NCBI RefSeq assembly: GCF_018687715.1
Contig: NC_056760.1
Coordinates: 36,408,001 to 36,472,000, forward strand
Direction of reading: 5' to 3'
Origin: Carya illinoinensis
Lineage: Eukaryota > Streptophyta > Magnoliopsida > Fagales > Juglandaceae
Length of the DNA stretch: 64,000 nucleotides
Below the pieces are notes generated by a model that made no database searches, had not been told where the DNA came from, and saw nothing but the letters and a program-made list of their open reading frames with translations. How positions within the stretch are numbered: position 1 is the stretch's first letter; each line of letters opens with the position of its first letter. The position numbers were made by a program, and so were the translations under genes. Shown here piece after piece: positions 11,845 through 23,345 of the stretch.

Positions 11845-12639
11845 GTTTATAATTTACTATAAGGAAACGAAACAAGTTTCAGGACATATTATGCTTTCAT
11901 GCATCTTTAATTTATAATTTACTTGCAAAATGACAGCAAGTTTCACTTTCATGATATTATTGGGGTTTTTATTGTTAGCTAAATTCGGTTTTAAAGCGTA
12001 TGTTAATATTTGAGTTGGGTTGATATTTGGGAAATTCAAGTCATTTTATCTAAGAATTTGTCACAAAAACTTTTTGCAGTGAACATTATATCGCCGCAAT
12101 TAATTTAGACAACAGAAATCAATTTCAACATCTTTGGTATCTTTTATGGAGATATTATTTTGTCGCTAATTATTTTGGATGATATTTTTTTATTTGCGAC
12201 GATTATTTAACAATTTATGACAACCTAAAATCGTGATAAAAAGATCACAATTAAAAATTTGAATCGAAGGTCAAGTTAGAATCTAAAAGCATTCATATTG
12301 GATTTTCTATAATTTTTTTAAAATTTTAGTTAGAAATTATACTTCCTACAAATTTTTCTCAACTTTTATTTATCTTTAAAAAGCATCCTACATCCAATTC
12401 TCTATTTTTTCATTCAATTAAAATAATCTTTTTTTATTATTTCTTTATTATTATTTATATTATTTTATTACTATATCTTTAACTATTTTTGATAAAATAT
12501 AAATAAAAATTAATTTAGGGATAAGAATAGAATGGTTATTTTGTTAAAAAATTAAGTTGATTTTTTAAATTTTAGATATTTTAAAAATATAGAAAACAGA
12601 TAAGAATGCTCTAATTTTCCAAAAAGCTAAAATGCTTGA

Positions 12640-12796
12640 TTTTTTTCATAAATCATCTTAACTCAAATCATCTCAATACAAAATAAAATAAATAATTTTT
12701 CTTTTTTAAATTTCAAAATAAATATAATATGAAAAATTATATTATAACTTACATATTAATCTAAATCCATCTCTTGCGACGTATGAAAACAAACGA
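12640..12796 (-). mobile_element. MITE-like AT-rich element, reverse orientation
   Basis: Reverse complement of the type at 11642-11844: it carries AAATCATCTTAACTCAAATC near the left and GAAAACAAACGAGG at the right. The same right end stands at 61835-61852 in the duplicated unit, so it predates that duplication. Confidence 0.35.
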
Positions 12797-13247
12797 GGCT
12801 AATTTTCCTCGCTCCCGCTCTTCTCTCTCCCCCTAACCCACGCCGTCCCATTCCCTCCCCGATCTCTACCTCTCTCACCCTCGCCTGTGGCCAGCCACCA
12901 ACCACCACGAGCCACCGTGAGCAGAACAGCTGCAGGCCCCCGACCAACCAACTCCCTCCTCTCCCTCGGCCCCTCACTCCCTCGATGTTGCCTATCTCCT
13001 TCTCTTCCCGATTTCTACCCCTGACAGCCCTTGCTGCCACCAGTAACCAAACAGGCCGCCATCATTCAATCTCCGTGAGCCATCGGTAAGTCCTCTCCTC
13101 CGCCTCTTTTTCTCACTGTCACTCTCTCTCTCTCTTCGACTTCTCCCTCTCCCTCACGTTCTCCTCTACTCGCAGCACCTCTAGTTGCACAAAAAGTGCC
13201 GACCACCACACAGGGTGGCTCCTCCGTGTTCAACCAAGACAGCAAAG
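12797..13247. repeat. GC- and pyrimidine-rich duplicated tract (pair with 61855-62295)
   Basis: In sharp contrast to its AT-rich surroundings this tract is C/T-rich, with CTCTCTC runs at about 13112-13136 and repeated phrases such as GAGCCACCGTGAGCAGAAC. It matches 61855-62295 closely. No frame is conserved between the two copies, so coding is unlikely. A transposon end or a transcribed leader are both possible. The gypsy element is inserted exactly at its right end. Confidence 0.55.
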
Positions 13248-13679
13248 TGTCACCACCTAGATTTTTTTAGAGAATTTCCTAACCTTCTAGAAGCCTCCTA
13301 GTCCTTGTAATCTTATGGAATTGTGTAGAGTGATCTAGAAGGGGCGTTATAGACAATTCTAGAGTAGTGTTCTAGAAAGGGGTTTATAGACAATTCTAGA
13401 GTAGTGATTTAGAAAGTTCTTTACCCTTGGATTGGTGACAAGTGTCACAATCCTAACCATTCTTTGTACCAAGAGCTCCCTATAAATAGAGGGGCTCTTA
13501 TTTGTGTAAATCACCAAGCAATAAGAGAAACAAGTTCTCTAGAGCATCTCTCTCTATCTTCTCTCTCCAGTTTTTTCTCTATTGTCTTGAGTCCTTTAGA
13601 AGGCTTATTTAGGAGATTTGGGGAGAGAAAGCCTCCTAAGGCCGCACGGGTCGAGTGAAGAAATTCTAAGTCTGTGACA
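13248..13679 (+). repeat. 5' LTR of gypsy element
   Basis: Direct partner of 18394-18825. It contains a TATA box (TATAAATA, 13481-13488) and an internal direct repeat built on ACAATTCTAGAGTAGTG around 13340-13410. Confidence 0.92.
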
Positions 13680-13681
13680 GT

Positions 13682-13693
13682 TGGTATCAGAGC
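13682..13693 (+). promoter_or_regulatory. Primer-binding site (initiator tRNA-Met type)
   Basis: TGGTATCAGAGC lies two bases after the 5' LTR end and is complementary to the 3' end of plant initiator tRNA-Met, the usual primer for minus-strand synthesis in these elements. Confidence 0.9.
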
Positions 13694-13706
13694 TATCCAG
13701 GTTGGG

Positions 13707-16700
13707 ATGGCAGATCCAAGTGAGATCACCATGGAGGTCCAGGAGACAAGAAAGAGCATGAGGTCGAAGGACTCAAGCTCATCTATGGAGTCTCATCTTG
13801 ATGGCATCAAGAGGGCCATGGCCAAGATATTGGCCAAGATCGAGGAATGGGATCAGTCTCACAGGGAGGTGAGTACCCTTGACAACACGGTGACTAGGAT
13901 GGAGGTGGCGGTAGCGGATGTCAGGGACCGACTTGACATCGTGGAGAAAGGTTTGGAGGAGCTAGGATTGGAGGGACAATCCGAATCGCTCAAGGAGTCC
14001 ATTCTGAGCACCATCAACCCCACCATCGAGGCACAACGTGTTGAGAACGTTGCTTTCCAAGACCGGGTCTTGGGGGAGCTAACAAAACTCCAAGGGCAAA
14101 TGGAGGAATACCGCGTCGGTCTGGACGAGACCAAGGCGGATTGGGCCATATGCAAGCGGGCAGTGGCCAATGGGGGCGCCGTCGGAGCTGGAATGATGGC
14201 GACACCAAGGGTGGATACCCCCAAACCAAAAGAGTTCGATGGCAAGCGGGATGCTAAAGAACTTGACAACTACATGTGGCACATGGAGCGCTACTTCGAA
14301 GCTTTGAACATGCAAGATGAGCATGTCAAGGTACGTACTGCCTCTCTCTATCTTACTAATCTTGCTGGTACTTGGTGGCGTCGTAAGCATAGTGAGATAG
14401 AGAAGGGTACTTGCACTATTGATTCTTGGGAAGAGTTCAAGCGTGAACTCAAGAAGCAATTCTATCCCGAGAATGTGGCTATCTATGCGCGGAAGAGAAT
14501 GAAGGAGTTGAAGCACACTTCTTCTATCCGCAACTATGTTGAGGAATTTTCTGCCCTCATGCTTCAAATTACAAACATGAGTGAAGAAGATCTCCTCTTC
14601 AACTTCACCGATGGTCTCAAGTCTTGGGTGGCTTAAGAACTCAAGCGTCGTGGAGTCAACGACATCTCCATCGCCCTGACCGTGGCGGAAACCTTAGAAG
14701 AATTTGAGTATCACAAGAGTGACAACTCTTCAAAACCCAAGTCTTCAAAGGATAATCACACTAAGGGTGGGGGAGCGAAGGGGTTCAAGCCTCCACAGTA
14801 TAAAGATCGAGGTGACAAGCCTTCAACATCAAAGGAGGGCAAGAAGGACTACTCTAAGGACAAGAAGCCAAAGGATGCTTGCTTCCTTTGTAACGGACCA
14901 CATTGGGCTAGAGATTGTCCCAAGAGGAAGGCCCTCAACGCTATGTTGGAGGAGAAGGAAGTTCAAGAGAAGTCGCACCTGGGGTGTCTACAACTTCTCA
15001 ACTCCCTAAAAGCAAGCACAAAGCCAACCACTAAGGATGGGTCTTTGATGTTTGTAGAGGTGTTCGTTAATGGGAAGAAGAGTCACGCCATGGTCGACTC
15101 AGGAGCTTCTCATAACTTCATTAAGAAGGAAGATGCCACACGGCTAGGAATTCCTCTTAGGAAGGGTCAAGGATGGCTGAAGACCGTGAATTCTGAGGCC
15201 AAACCCCTTGATGGTGTAGCTCACGGGGTAGAGCTACAACTTGGCACTTGGAGAGGCACGGTGGATTTCTCCGTCGCTCCTATGGATGACTTCAACATCG
15301 TGTTGGGGATGGAATTTTTGAGACAATTCAATGTAGTGTCTCTTCCCCATTATAACTCGGTGTGCATCTTAGAAGGCGGTCCATGTATGATACCCACCGT
15401 GTCCAAGCCAAACACCACCCAGCTTCTATCTGCCATGCAATTCAAGAAAGGATGGAAGAAGGGCGAGGTGTCTTATTTGGCTTCGATGGAGGAAGGTGAA
15501 GTGAAGATTTCCTCCCCTCCACCCAAGGAGATCCAAAAGGTCCTCAGGGACTATGAGGATGTCATGCCGCCAGAGTTGCCCAAGCAACTACCACCTAGGA
15601 GAGAGGTGGATCATCAGATCGAGATGGAACCCAGCGCTAAACCACCCGCCAAAGCCCCTTATCGCATGTCGCCTCCAGAGCTTGAAGAACTAAGAAGGCA
15701 ACTTAAGGAGCTACTTGATGCCGGATTCATCCAACCCTCCAAGGCACCATATGGGGCACCTGTGTTGTTCCAAAAGAAACATGATGGGTCGTTGCGGCTG
15801 TGCATCGACTACCGAGCTCTAAACAAGGTAACCACAAAAAACAAGTACCCTATTCCTTTAATTGCTGATTTGTTTGATCAATTGGGCCATGCAAAGTACT
15901 TCTACAAGCTTGATCTAAGATCGGGATATTATCAAGTGAGGATTGCGGAAGGGGATGAAGCAAAGACAACTTGTGTAACTCGCTATGGAGCATACGAGTT
16001 CCTAGTGATGCCATTTGGCCTCACAAATGCTCCAGCCACCTTCTGTACGCTCATGAACAAGATCTTCCATCTCTATCTTGATCAGTTTGTGGTAGTCTAT
16101 CTAGATGATATTGTCATCTATAGTTCTACCCTTGAAGAACATGTGGAGCATCTAAGGGTTGTTTTCCGTGTCTTAAGGGAAAATCAACTCTATGTCAAGA
16201 AGGAGAAGTGCTCATTTGCACTAAACGAAGTCCATTTCCTTGGCCACAAAACCCAAGGTGGAAAACTCAGCATGGAAGAGGGGAAAATTGAGGCAATCAA
16301 GAAGTGGGAGCCTCCCACTAAGGTTACCGAGCTCCGATCCTTCCTTGGGCTTGTCAACTATTATAGGAGATTTATAAAGGGATACTCCACAAGAGCATCC
16401 CCCTCATCGACTTGCTCAAGAAGAACAGGGCCTGGGAGTGGTCATCAAGGTGTCAGGAAGCCTTTGATGATCTGAAGACAGCCATCACGGAGGAACCGGT
16501 CATGGCCCTACCAAATTGTACCAAGCCTTTTGAAGTACAATCCGATGCATCAGACTTTGCCATAGGGGGAGTTCTCATGCAAGAGGGACATCCCATTGCA
16601 TATGAGAGTCGCAAACTCAATGAGACTGAGAGGCGATACACTGTGCAAGAGAAGGAGATGACAGCTATCATTCACTACCTCAGAGTTTGGCGACACTATC

Positions 16701-18406
16701 TGCTTGGCTCCCATTTTGTGGTCAAGACAGACAACATTGCCACTAGTTACTTCCAGAGTCAGAAGAAACTAAGTTCAAAACAAGCTAGGTGGCAAGACTT
16801 CTTGGCAGAATTTGACTTTGTCTTGGAGTACAAACCAGGCAAGGCCAACCTCGTTGCTGATGCACTAAGTAGGAAGGGGGAACTTTCTGCTATCACTCAA
16901 GCTCAAGGGGAGCTACTTGATATGATCTGTGAAGGCATGGAGCATGATCCCTTAGCCAAAAACTTGGTAAACATGGCTAAGGAAGGCAAAACCAAGAGAT
17001 TCTAGGTAGAGGACGGTCTTCTCTACACCATCAGGCGGCGAATCTATGTTCCAAAGTGGAGAAACCTACGGAGGAACCTTATCAAGGAATGCCATGATTC
17101 CTTGTGGGGTGGACATCCGGGCCAACGACGTACTCGAGCTTTGCTGGAAGCTTCCTACTATTGGCCTCAATTGAGAGATGAGGTGGAACTCTACGTGAAG
17201 ACTTGTCTTGTGTGTCAACAAGATAAGGTGGAGAATCAAAGTCCTGCGGGATTACTAGAACCACTACCCATTCCTTCTCACCCATGGGAAAGTGTGAGCA
17301 TGGATTTTATAGTGGCTCTACCCAAATCTGAGGGGTGCGGTACCCTCATTGTGGTGGTGGATCGATTCTCCAAGTATGCCACCTTCATCGCGGCTCCTAA
17401 GGATTGCTCAGCTGAAGAAACTGCAAAATTATTCTTCAAGCATGTGGTGAAGTATTGGAGCTTACCACGGAGCATCATTAGTGATCGGGACCCTCGCTTC
17501 ACAGGAAAGTTCTGGTCAGGACTATTCAAGCTTATGGGGTCTGCCCTACATTTCTCTACCAGCTTTCACCCACAGACAGATGGGCAAACTGAGAGGGTGA
17601 ACGCCTTGTTAGAGTTATACTTGAGGCACTTTGTAAGTGCCAACCAATCCGATTGGGCTAAGTTATTGGATGTCGCTCAATTCTTCTATAATTTACAAAG
17701 GAGCGAGTCTACAAACAAAAGCCCATTTGAGATTGTAATGGGACAGTAGCCACTTACTCCCTAGTCATTGGAGACAAGCTACGCGGGGAATTGTCCGTCA
17801 GCATTCAAGGTTGCTAAGTCTTGGAACGAACAATTGGATGTGACCCGTTCCTACTTAGACAAAGCAACCAAGAAGATGAAGAAGTGGGCTGATCAGAAAA
17901 GGAGGCACGCGGAATATCGTATAGGCGACTTGGTGTTAGTAAAGATCTTGTCGAGCCAACACAAGTTCACAAGAAAGCTACACAAGGGGCTTGTACGACG
18001 TTATGAGGGACCATTCCCAATCATCAAGAAAATAGGGAAGGTCTCCTACAAGCTAGACTTACCCTCCAAGTTCAAACTTCATCCAGTCTTCCATGTTAGC
18101 TGCTTGAAGCCTTACCATGGTGATGAAGAGGAGCCAACACGAGGAGAGTCCAAGTGTGCACCATTGGGCATAACTACCACTTTCGACAAAGAAATAGAAG
18201 AAATCTTGGCGGACCGTGTCATCAGGCGAAAGAGTCATATGCCACGCCAAGAATACTTGATCAAGTGGAAGGGATTGCCTGAAAGTGAGACAACTTGGGA
18301 ACCAAAGGAGTCATTGTGGCAGTTTGAAGATCACATCCGAAGGTTCCATGAAGACACCGCGTCGAGGACGTCGCGAAGCTTGGTGGGGGAGAATGTCACC
18401 ACCTAG
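13707..18406 (+). pseudogene. Gypsy gag-pol polyprotein with chromodomain, interrupted
   Basis: Start chosen at MADPSEIT (13707), just after the primer site. Domains in order: a coiled-coil-rich gag N-terminus; capsid-like segment (about 14225-14640); CCHC zinc knuckle [13 protein letters not shown] at 14880; aspartic protease with DSGAS at 15096; reverse transcriptase with YLDD at 16098-16109; RNase H from about 16510 (QSDASDFAIGG); zinc-binding and DDE integrase (17100-17750, with MDF, SDRDPRF and QTERVN); and a C-terminal chromodomain (EYLIKWKGLPESETTWEP) ending inside the 3' LTR. Breaks: TAA at 14634-14636, a one-base frameshift near 16390-16400, TAG at 17003-17005, and TAGs at 17747-17749 and 17762-17764. 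Chromodomains in this clade direct integration to heterochromatin. Confidence 0.92.
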
Positions 18407-18825
18407 ATTTTTTTAGAGAATTTCCTAACCTTCTAGAAGCCTCCTAGTCCTTGTAATCTTGTGGAATTGTGTAGAGTGATCTAGAAGGGGCGTTATAGAC
18501 AATTTTAGAGTAGTGTTCTAGAAAGGGCTTTATAGATAATTCTAGAGTAGTGATCTAGAAAGTTCTTTACCCTTGGATTGGTGACAAGTGTCACAATCCT
18601 AACCATTCTTTGTACCAAGAGCTCCCTATAAATAGAGGGACTCTCATTTGTGTAAATCACCAAGCAATAAGAGAAACAAGTTCTCTAGAGCATCTCTCTC
18701 TATCTTCTCTCTCTAGTTTGTTCTCTATTGTCTTGAGTCCTTTAGAAGGCTTACTTAGGAGCTTTAGGGAGAGAAAGCCTCCTAAGGCCGCATGGGTCGA
18801 GTGAAGAAATTCTAAGTCCGTGACA
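18394..18825 (+). repeat. 3' LTR of gypsy element
   Basis: Preceded by a purine run (GGTGGGGGAGAA, 18382-18393) that fits a polypurine tract. TATAAATA lies at 18627-18634. Differences from the 5' LTR are scattered substitutions without indels. Confidence 0.92.
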
Positions 18826-20660
18826 AAAGGCAAAGCCACAGATTTATGATTATTTCCTCCACGCCATTGTAGTCACAAAGAGCCTCCATGACCCAGACAG
18901 TCCCTCCATCCCGCACGGTAGCAGCTGTTTTTCTTGTCTCAAGCCTACTGGCAGCTTCACCATCAACAACCACCCGAGACATTCTCAGCCCCTAGATTTT
19001 TGGTATTACCCCTATTTCTCTATCTCTTAGATTAATAAGCACACTTTATTAAATTGTATTGAGCCATGAATGAAGCTTATAAATCTTTATGATTGTGTTT
19101 GGGGTTGGTGCATAAACGATATGAGCAGATTTATATATTGAATGTGTTGGTTTCAATGAACTAAGAAAGGGATGTAAAGGTTGGGATATTGTGGAGCCAT
19201 ATGATTGTGTTGGCTTAGTGTATGTTGAGTTAAGTGATAAAGGGGTATGGTACAAATGTATGCTTGGTTGGGATTGTGGAGGTTGGGAAATTGTGAAGCA
19301 TGATTATAGTATCGATTGAGATTTGTGAAGGTACGTGATTATTTGGCTTTGTGTACATTGAGTTTAAATGGATGACGAATTGAATATGTGTGTTCTATTT
19401 ATTGTTAATTGGCATATTGATTGAATATAATGATTGTGGGGGTTGGGATTGAAATGGAGTTGTAAGTGAAGCATAGAGATTGTGAAGTATGGGGTTGTGT
19501 TGATTGTTCTATGTGGAGTTTAGTTGGACTTTGTATTGAGTATGTGTGTTGTATGTATTGCCAAGAGGCTCTTTTACTTCTCTCAAAAAAAAAAAAAAAT
19601 GTATTGCCAAGAGGCTTATAAATTGAGTAAAGTATTTGTAAGTGTTGGATGGACAGATTTTATGCATTTTGAAAGTAATATGAGGTTTATATGATTATAA
19701 TTTGTGTAATGGGTTTAGTTTATGGGTGCATATTTATTTTGTTGAAGAGTTGGTAAGATTTTATTTAAATGCAATGGTTTATGAATTTGAATGTACATGA
19801 GGACCATGAAGTCCAAGAATTGGACAGATTTGATTATGTTGGGTGTGCTATGCATGAAGAATGGATTGTTTGATGGATTGAGGTTGGGCTCAAGTGAATA
19901 GTGTGTATATTGGTCTTTGTAGTATTCATTGGACAGATTTTTGTATAAATATGTCGGTTACGATAAATTATTTGGAAGTGATGTATGGATTGAGAATTTG
20001 TTATGGAGTATGCGTGTTTGTGTGAAAGAAGCTTATTAGTGTGTTTGTGTGAAAGAAGCTGATTAGTCTTTGTGAATTGTAATTGTGTTGGATTGATGTA
20101 TATGCACAACAAGTATGTTAGTATCTTTTATGAATTTAAGTTGTGTATATGGAAGATTGGAGTGGAATGATACGAATTGGTACTAAATAATGAAGTGAAG
20201 TTGGTTGGGATTTACTTGTAGGCTTGTGAGTAATGGTCGGAGATTAAAGTGAAGCATAGAAGCTCACTTTATTGGTTAGAAATGATGCTAGGCCTTTACG
20301 TTCATAGTCTAGGCTTGGGGTTTAAGAAAATGGTTATGCTTCAAGGATTGAACGATGACTTGCACATGTAAAATGAAATGGATATTATTAATACCTAGAA
20401 GGGTAAGTTTGTACAATTAGAGATGTCATGAAGAAGCATGCAGGTAAATAATTGAAGGAGATTAATTGGACAATGACTAGTCTAAGTGGAGGAAGTTTAA
20501 ATAAGGAACCAATTGGAGGTTAAGGCCATGTGGAAGAGAATGCACTAAGAGTTAGTAGTTTTATTATGCTAGTTCTAAGCTAAGTTTAAGTTTGTTTTAT
20601 TATGCTATTTCTAAGCTAAGTTTAAGTTTCATATGTAAATGAAAAGGAAATATAGGTATG
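18826..20660. repeat. GT-rich duplicated tract (pair with 62296-64000)
   Basis: Continues the segmental duplication on the far side of the gypsy insertion. After a short C-rich piece (18830-19000) the plus strand becomes strongly T- and G-rich with few C. TGGACAGATTT recurs at 19650, 19821 and 19930. A 26-base unit around GTTTGTGTGAAAGAAGCT is doubled at about 20015-20066 but single in the other copy. Minus-strand frames here are rich in Asn, Thr, His and Ile because of base skew and are not conserved. Confidence 0.6.
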
Positions 20661-21530
20661 CATGTAGCTATGTATCTCAGAGCTATTAGATACTGTTAGT
20701 ATCAGTAATATTACTATTGTTAATCCAGAAATGTTTTGAAGAAAATTAGGTATTAAGCAGTTTATTTTCTTTTTTCTAGGAAAATAAAGGTTTAAATGTT
20801 AAAGAACTATGCGAGATCAGTTCTGGCTTCTCTGCTTCCATAGTTACCAGTGGGTGAGTTCCTTGATTTTTTGTGCCCTGTTTCTGTCTATTGCATGTGT
20901 GTACTACAAACCATAAATATGCATAATGTTTTATTTTAGTATTGTGTCATGCTTGATTGTTGATTTTCCCTTATGTGAATCACAGTCTGGGGATGGAATT
21001 CATATCTAATCCATTCATACAACATTTTTTAATCATTACTTTCATCAGTTTGATTTTCTTATAACTAAAGCTTGACTCCTTCCCCTTCACTCCCCCCTTT
21101 TCTTAATTTTCTTTTCTCGTAATATCATTGTCAATATTAATTAAGTCTTCAAAACTCCTCTATTGACTTTATTCTTGTGTTTTCCTTCTCTCGATTTGCC
21201 TGCAGGTATTTCTCAAGTTGAGATATGAGATCACCCAGGTTGAACAGATCTTTGTGGTGGGGAACTCTGGCAAACATTTTGAGATAATTCTAGTTAAGTG
21301 GATTACTTGTTTAATTCCAGCATGTTTAGAGCTGATTTTAGGAAACCACACATATACACACAAGTGCACATCTTCCACTTGATCATATCTGGAATAGATA
21401 AAAGGTGTTGGATGTATGCCCTTGAAGCATTATGGGCTCTGGCACTGGTGGACCATGCTAAAAGGTGTGGTCTTACTCATGATAAATTTTGTGGCTTGGG
21501 ATTGTATTTGGATTAATGAGAGAGCTGTAC
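20660..21530. other. Stretch with two possible isolated exons, otherwise empty
   Basis: Two pieces resemble exons with splice borders: 20785-20854 (…LCEISSGFSASIVTSG, followed by a GTGAGTTC donor-like site) and 21206-21290 (after a CCTGCAG acceptor-like site, FLKLRYEITQVEQIFVVG). They are too short to assign and could be chance. Confidence 0.25.
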
Positions 21531-21539
21531 ATGTGTTCT

Positions 21540-21880
21540 CGTATTTTACAATTTTTTTTTTTAATTTTTAAAAGGACATTTTGCGGTGATATCCTTCCGT
21601 CACAAATATCTATTTCCCACAATACATATTGACGGTAATAATATTTTCCCACATAAATCAATCGCCGTAAATAATATTTCCTGTGAGAAATATTGTCGCA
21701 ATGAGCAATTATTTTCAAAATTTTTAAAAAATCTCTACAACAACAATTGTTTGGAAACTTTTACAGCGGCTATGTCGTGACACATAAAATTTTCTGGAAA
21801 TATTTATTTGCGGCGATTTTTAAACATTTTCCTGCGATTTTATGTCATGACAATAGCCCCCTTTTCTTGTTCTAAGATTT
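21540..21880. mobile_element. Possible non-autonomous DNA transposon remnant
   Basis: The interior alternates GCGG/CCGC-like short motifs with AT-rich DNA (TTGCGGTGATAT, ATCGCCGTAAAT, TTGCGGCGATTT), and the right end reads CCCCTTTTCTTGTTCT, the complement of an AAGAAAA-type terminus. This style is typical of small CACTA-like elements. I could not define both ends or a target duplication. Confidence 0.25.
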
Positions 21881-22149
21881 ATCTTAGAATTCGAATAAGA
21901 AGTCAAATTTATCAACAAATGTGCTATTTGAGCATATAAATGGAAGTAATATTTGAAGAACCTGAAAATTTGAAGATCTTAGAATTCGAATATCGGATGA
22001 AGACCACGTTATTTGGAATTTTGAAGTAGAAATCACGCCTCGGCTGCAACTTGTATTGATGCCCTATTTGCAGAAAATTAGTTTATATAGTTACTCGTTT
22101 AGAGATTGTGACCAAGTTGAGTATGCAAAAGGAGAAAAAGATTTATGAT

Positions 22150-22520
22150 AAAGTAGTGTAAAATCGCCAATGACATTAAAATGAATAAGATGAAAAATAA
22201 ATAGAAGACATGGAAAAGAATTGGTGAATGCCATGACATGGTTAAGGAAGTTTTAAGTGGATGATTTTTTAACATGTGACATGTTGAAACTGCAGTTTGG
22301 GAGCCATGATAAATTGCTATGTTTTCGTGAGTTTATTTTTTATTACAAGGATTTATATTTGTTTAATTAAGGCTGAGGATTTTCGCGAGATTTTCTATTG
22401 GTTCCATAGTTGAATTTTGCAAATGGCTCTTTTGTAGTCATTATTAACATAAGTTGGATATCATTTCAATTCATGTAAAGCTATAATGATTTCCGTTGAA
22501 GTCTTTTTGATAAAGATCCA
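22150..22520 (+). repeat. Second copy of the 6660-7560 repeat, frame broken
   Basis: Shares the phrase GAATAAGATGAAAAATAAATAGAAGAC-type sequence and the following 200 bases with 6690-6870. After a deletion it then shares 22420-22520 with 7440-7545. The open frame seen in the first copy is interrupted here. Confidence 0.6.
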
Positions 22521-22521
22521 C

Positions 22522-22945
22522 CACAAGAAAAACTGCCAAAATAATGCCCAAAATTGTCGGAAATGACTTATTTCAGCGATTTCCTGTCACTAGGATGTAT
22601 CCACTAATGTCGAGCCAAGTAAAAGACATTTTTGGAAAATTAATGAATAGCTGTAAAGAATTGTCTATTTTTATCGCCGAAAAACTGGCAAAAATGCTGA
22701 AACCAGATGGAATAACATGGTTAATTGTCGTTAGATAATTAATTATTGCGACTTTCCGTTGCGGGAAAAGTATTCCAGCAGTAAAAGCTTGCCTCGTGTA
22801 ATCCAACATGGCTAATGGGGTCGTTTCCGGCCCCTTACACAAGTCGGAAAAGGATATTTACGGCTATTATTTCTTGCTGGAAATTGCATTATATGATAAA
22901 AGTTTATTGCGGCAATGATTGGTCGCCCGAAAAGGTTTTTCACAA
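22522..22945. mobile_element. Possible CACTA-like non-autonomous element
   Basis: Begins CCACAAGAAAAACTGCC and contains repeated short GC motifs in AT-rich context, resembling the segment at 21540-21880. It adjoins the right end of the duplicated piece. Target duplication not found. Confidence 0.22.
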
Positions 22946-23039
22946 ATTAAAAAAAAAAAAAAATTTACACTAAAACAGAATACATAAAAAAATATAATAC
23001 ACATCCATTGAAACAAACAAGAGATTGAAACAAATTGAC

Positions 23040-23345
23040 TTCTAACTACAACCATCAATTACAAATTAGGTGCCATATGCTGGCCTGCATGTTGCAAAAA
23101 ATGAACTATTATGAGAATTAAAGAGACAATGCACTATATGTTCAAAGAGGATTTCCAAACCACTGGAAAAGTTAAGTTCTAATAGAAATCCAAATTGATG
23201 CTCATTACTAGTCTCCTTTGCATTTCTTTTCAAGTTCATTAGTAGAAAGTCAAGGCTATAAACAAAAGCTCCCAATTTTCAAAACACAACAAAAGAAGAG
23301 AAGATCCAAATACTGCACACCATGCGATACCTATAGGTTCTAGCT
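23040..23345 (-). repeat. Inverted copy of 10085-10300
   Basis: Read on the minus strand from 23345, this matches 10085-10300 through the TATCGCA(A/T)GGT(A/G)TGC phrase and the following 200 bases. It is an inverted, diverged copy of part of the GRAM-gene neighbourhood. Confidence 0.6.

Larger units (their letters stand above)
13248..18825 (+). mobile_element. Ty3/gypsy chromovirus LTR retrotransposon, degenerate
   Basis: Order: 5' LTR (13248-13679), primer-binding site, gag-protease-RT-RNase H-integrase-chromodomain, polypurine tract, 3' LTR (18394-18825). Both LTRs are 432 bp and begin TGTCACC and end TGACA. The flanks carry AAAG on both sides (13244-13247 and 18826-18829), a 4-base target duplication. 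The matching empty site exists at about 62290-62300 in the other unit. The LTRs differ at about 14 positions by eye. Several stops and one frameshift mean it is no longer autonomous. Confidence 0.92.

Noticed and set aside
12756..13040. 94-codon Arg/Gly-rich minus-strand frame in the GC-rich tract
   Set aside because: Low-complexity result of CT-rich DNA; not kept open in the paired tract at 61855-62295.
13674..13706. Earlier start for the gypsy polyprotein at 13674
   Set aside because: It overlaps the LTR end and the primer-binding site and has no ATG; the Met at 13707 fits the family start.
19834..20112. Minus-strand frames in the GT-rich tract (also 63115-63492)
   Set aside because: Asn/Thr/His/Ile-rich from base skew. 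The two copies partly correspond, but the frame shifts at indels such as the doubled 26-base unit, so coding is not supported.
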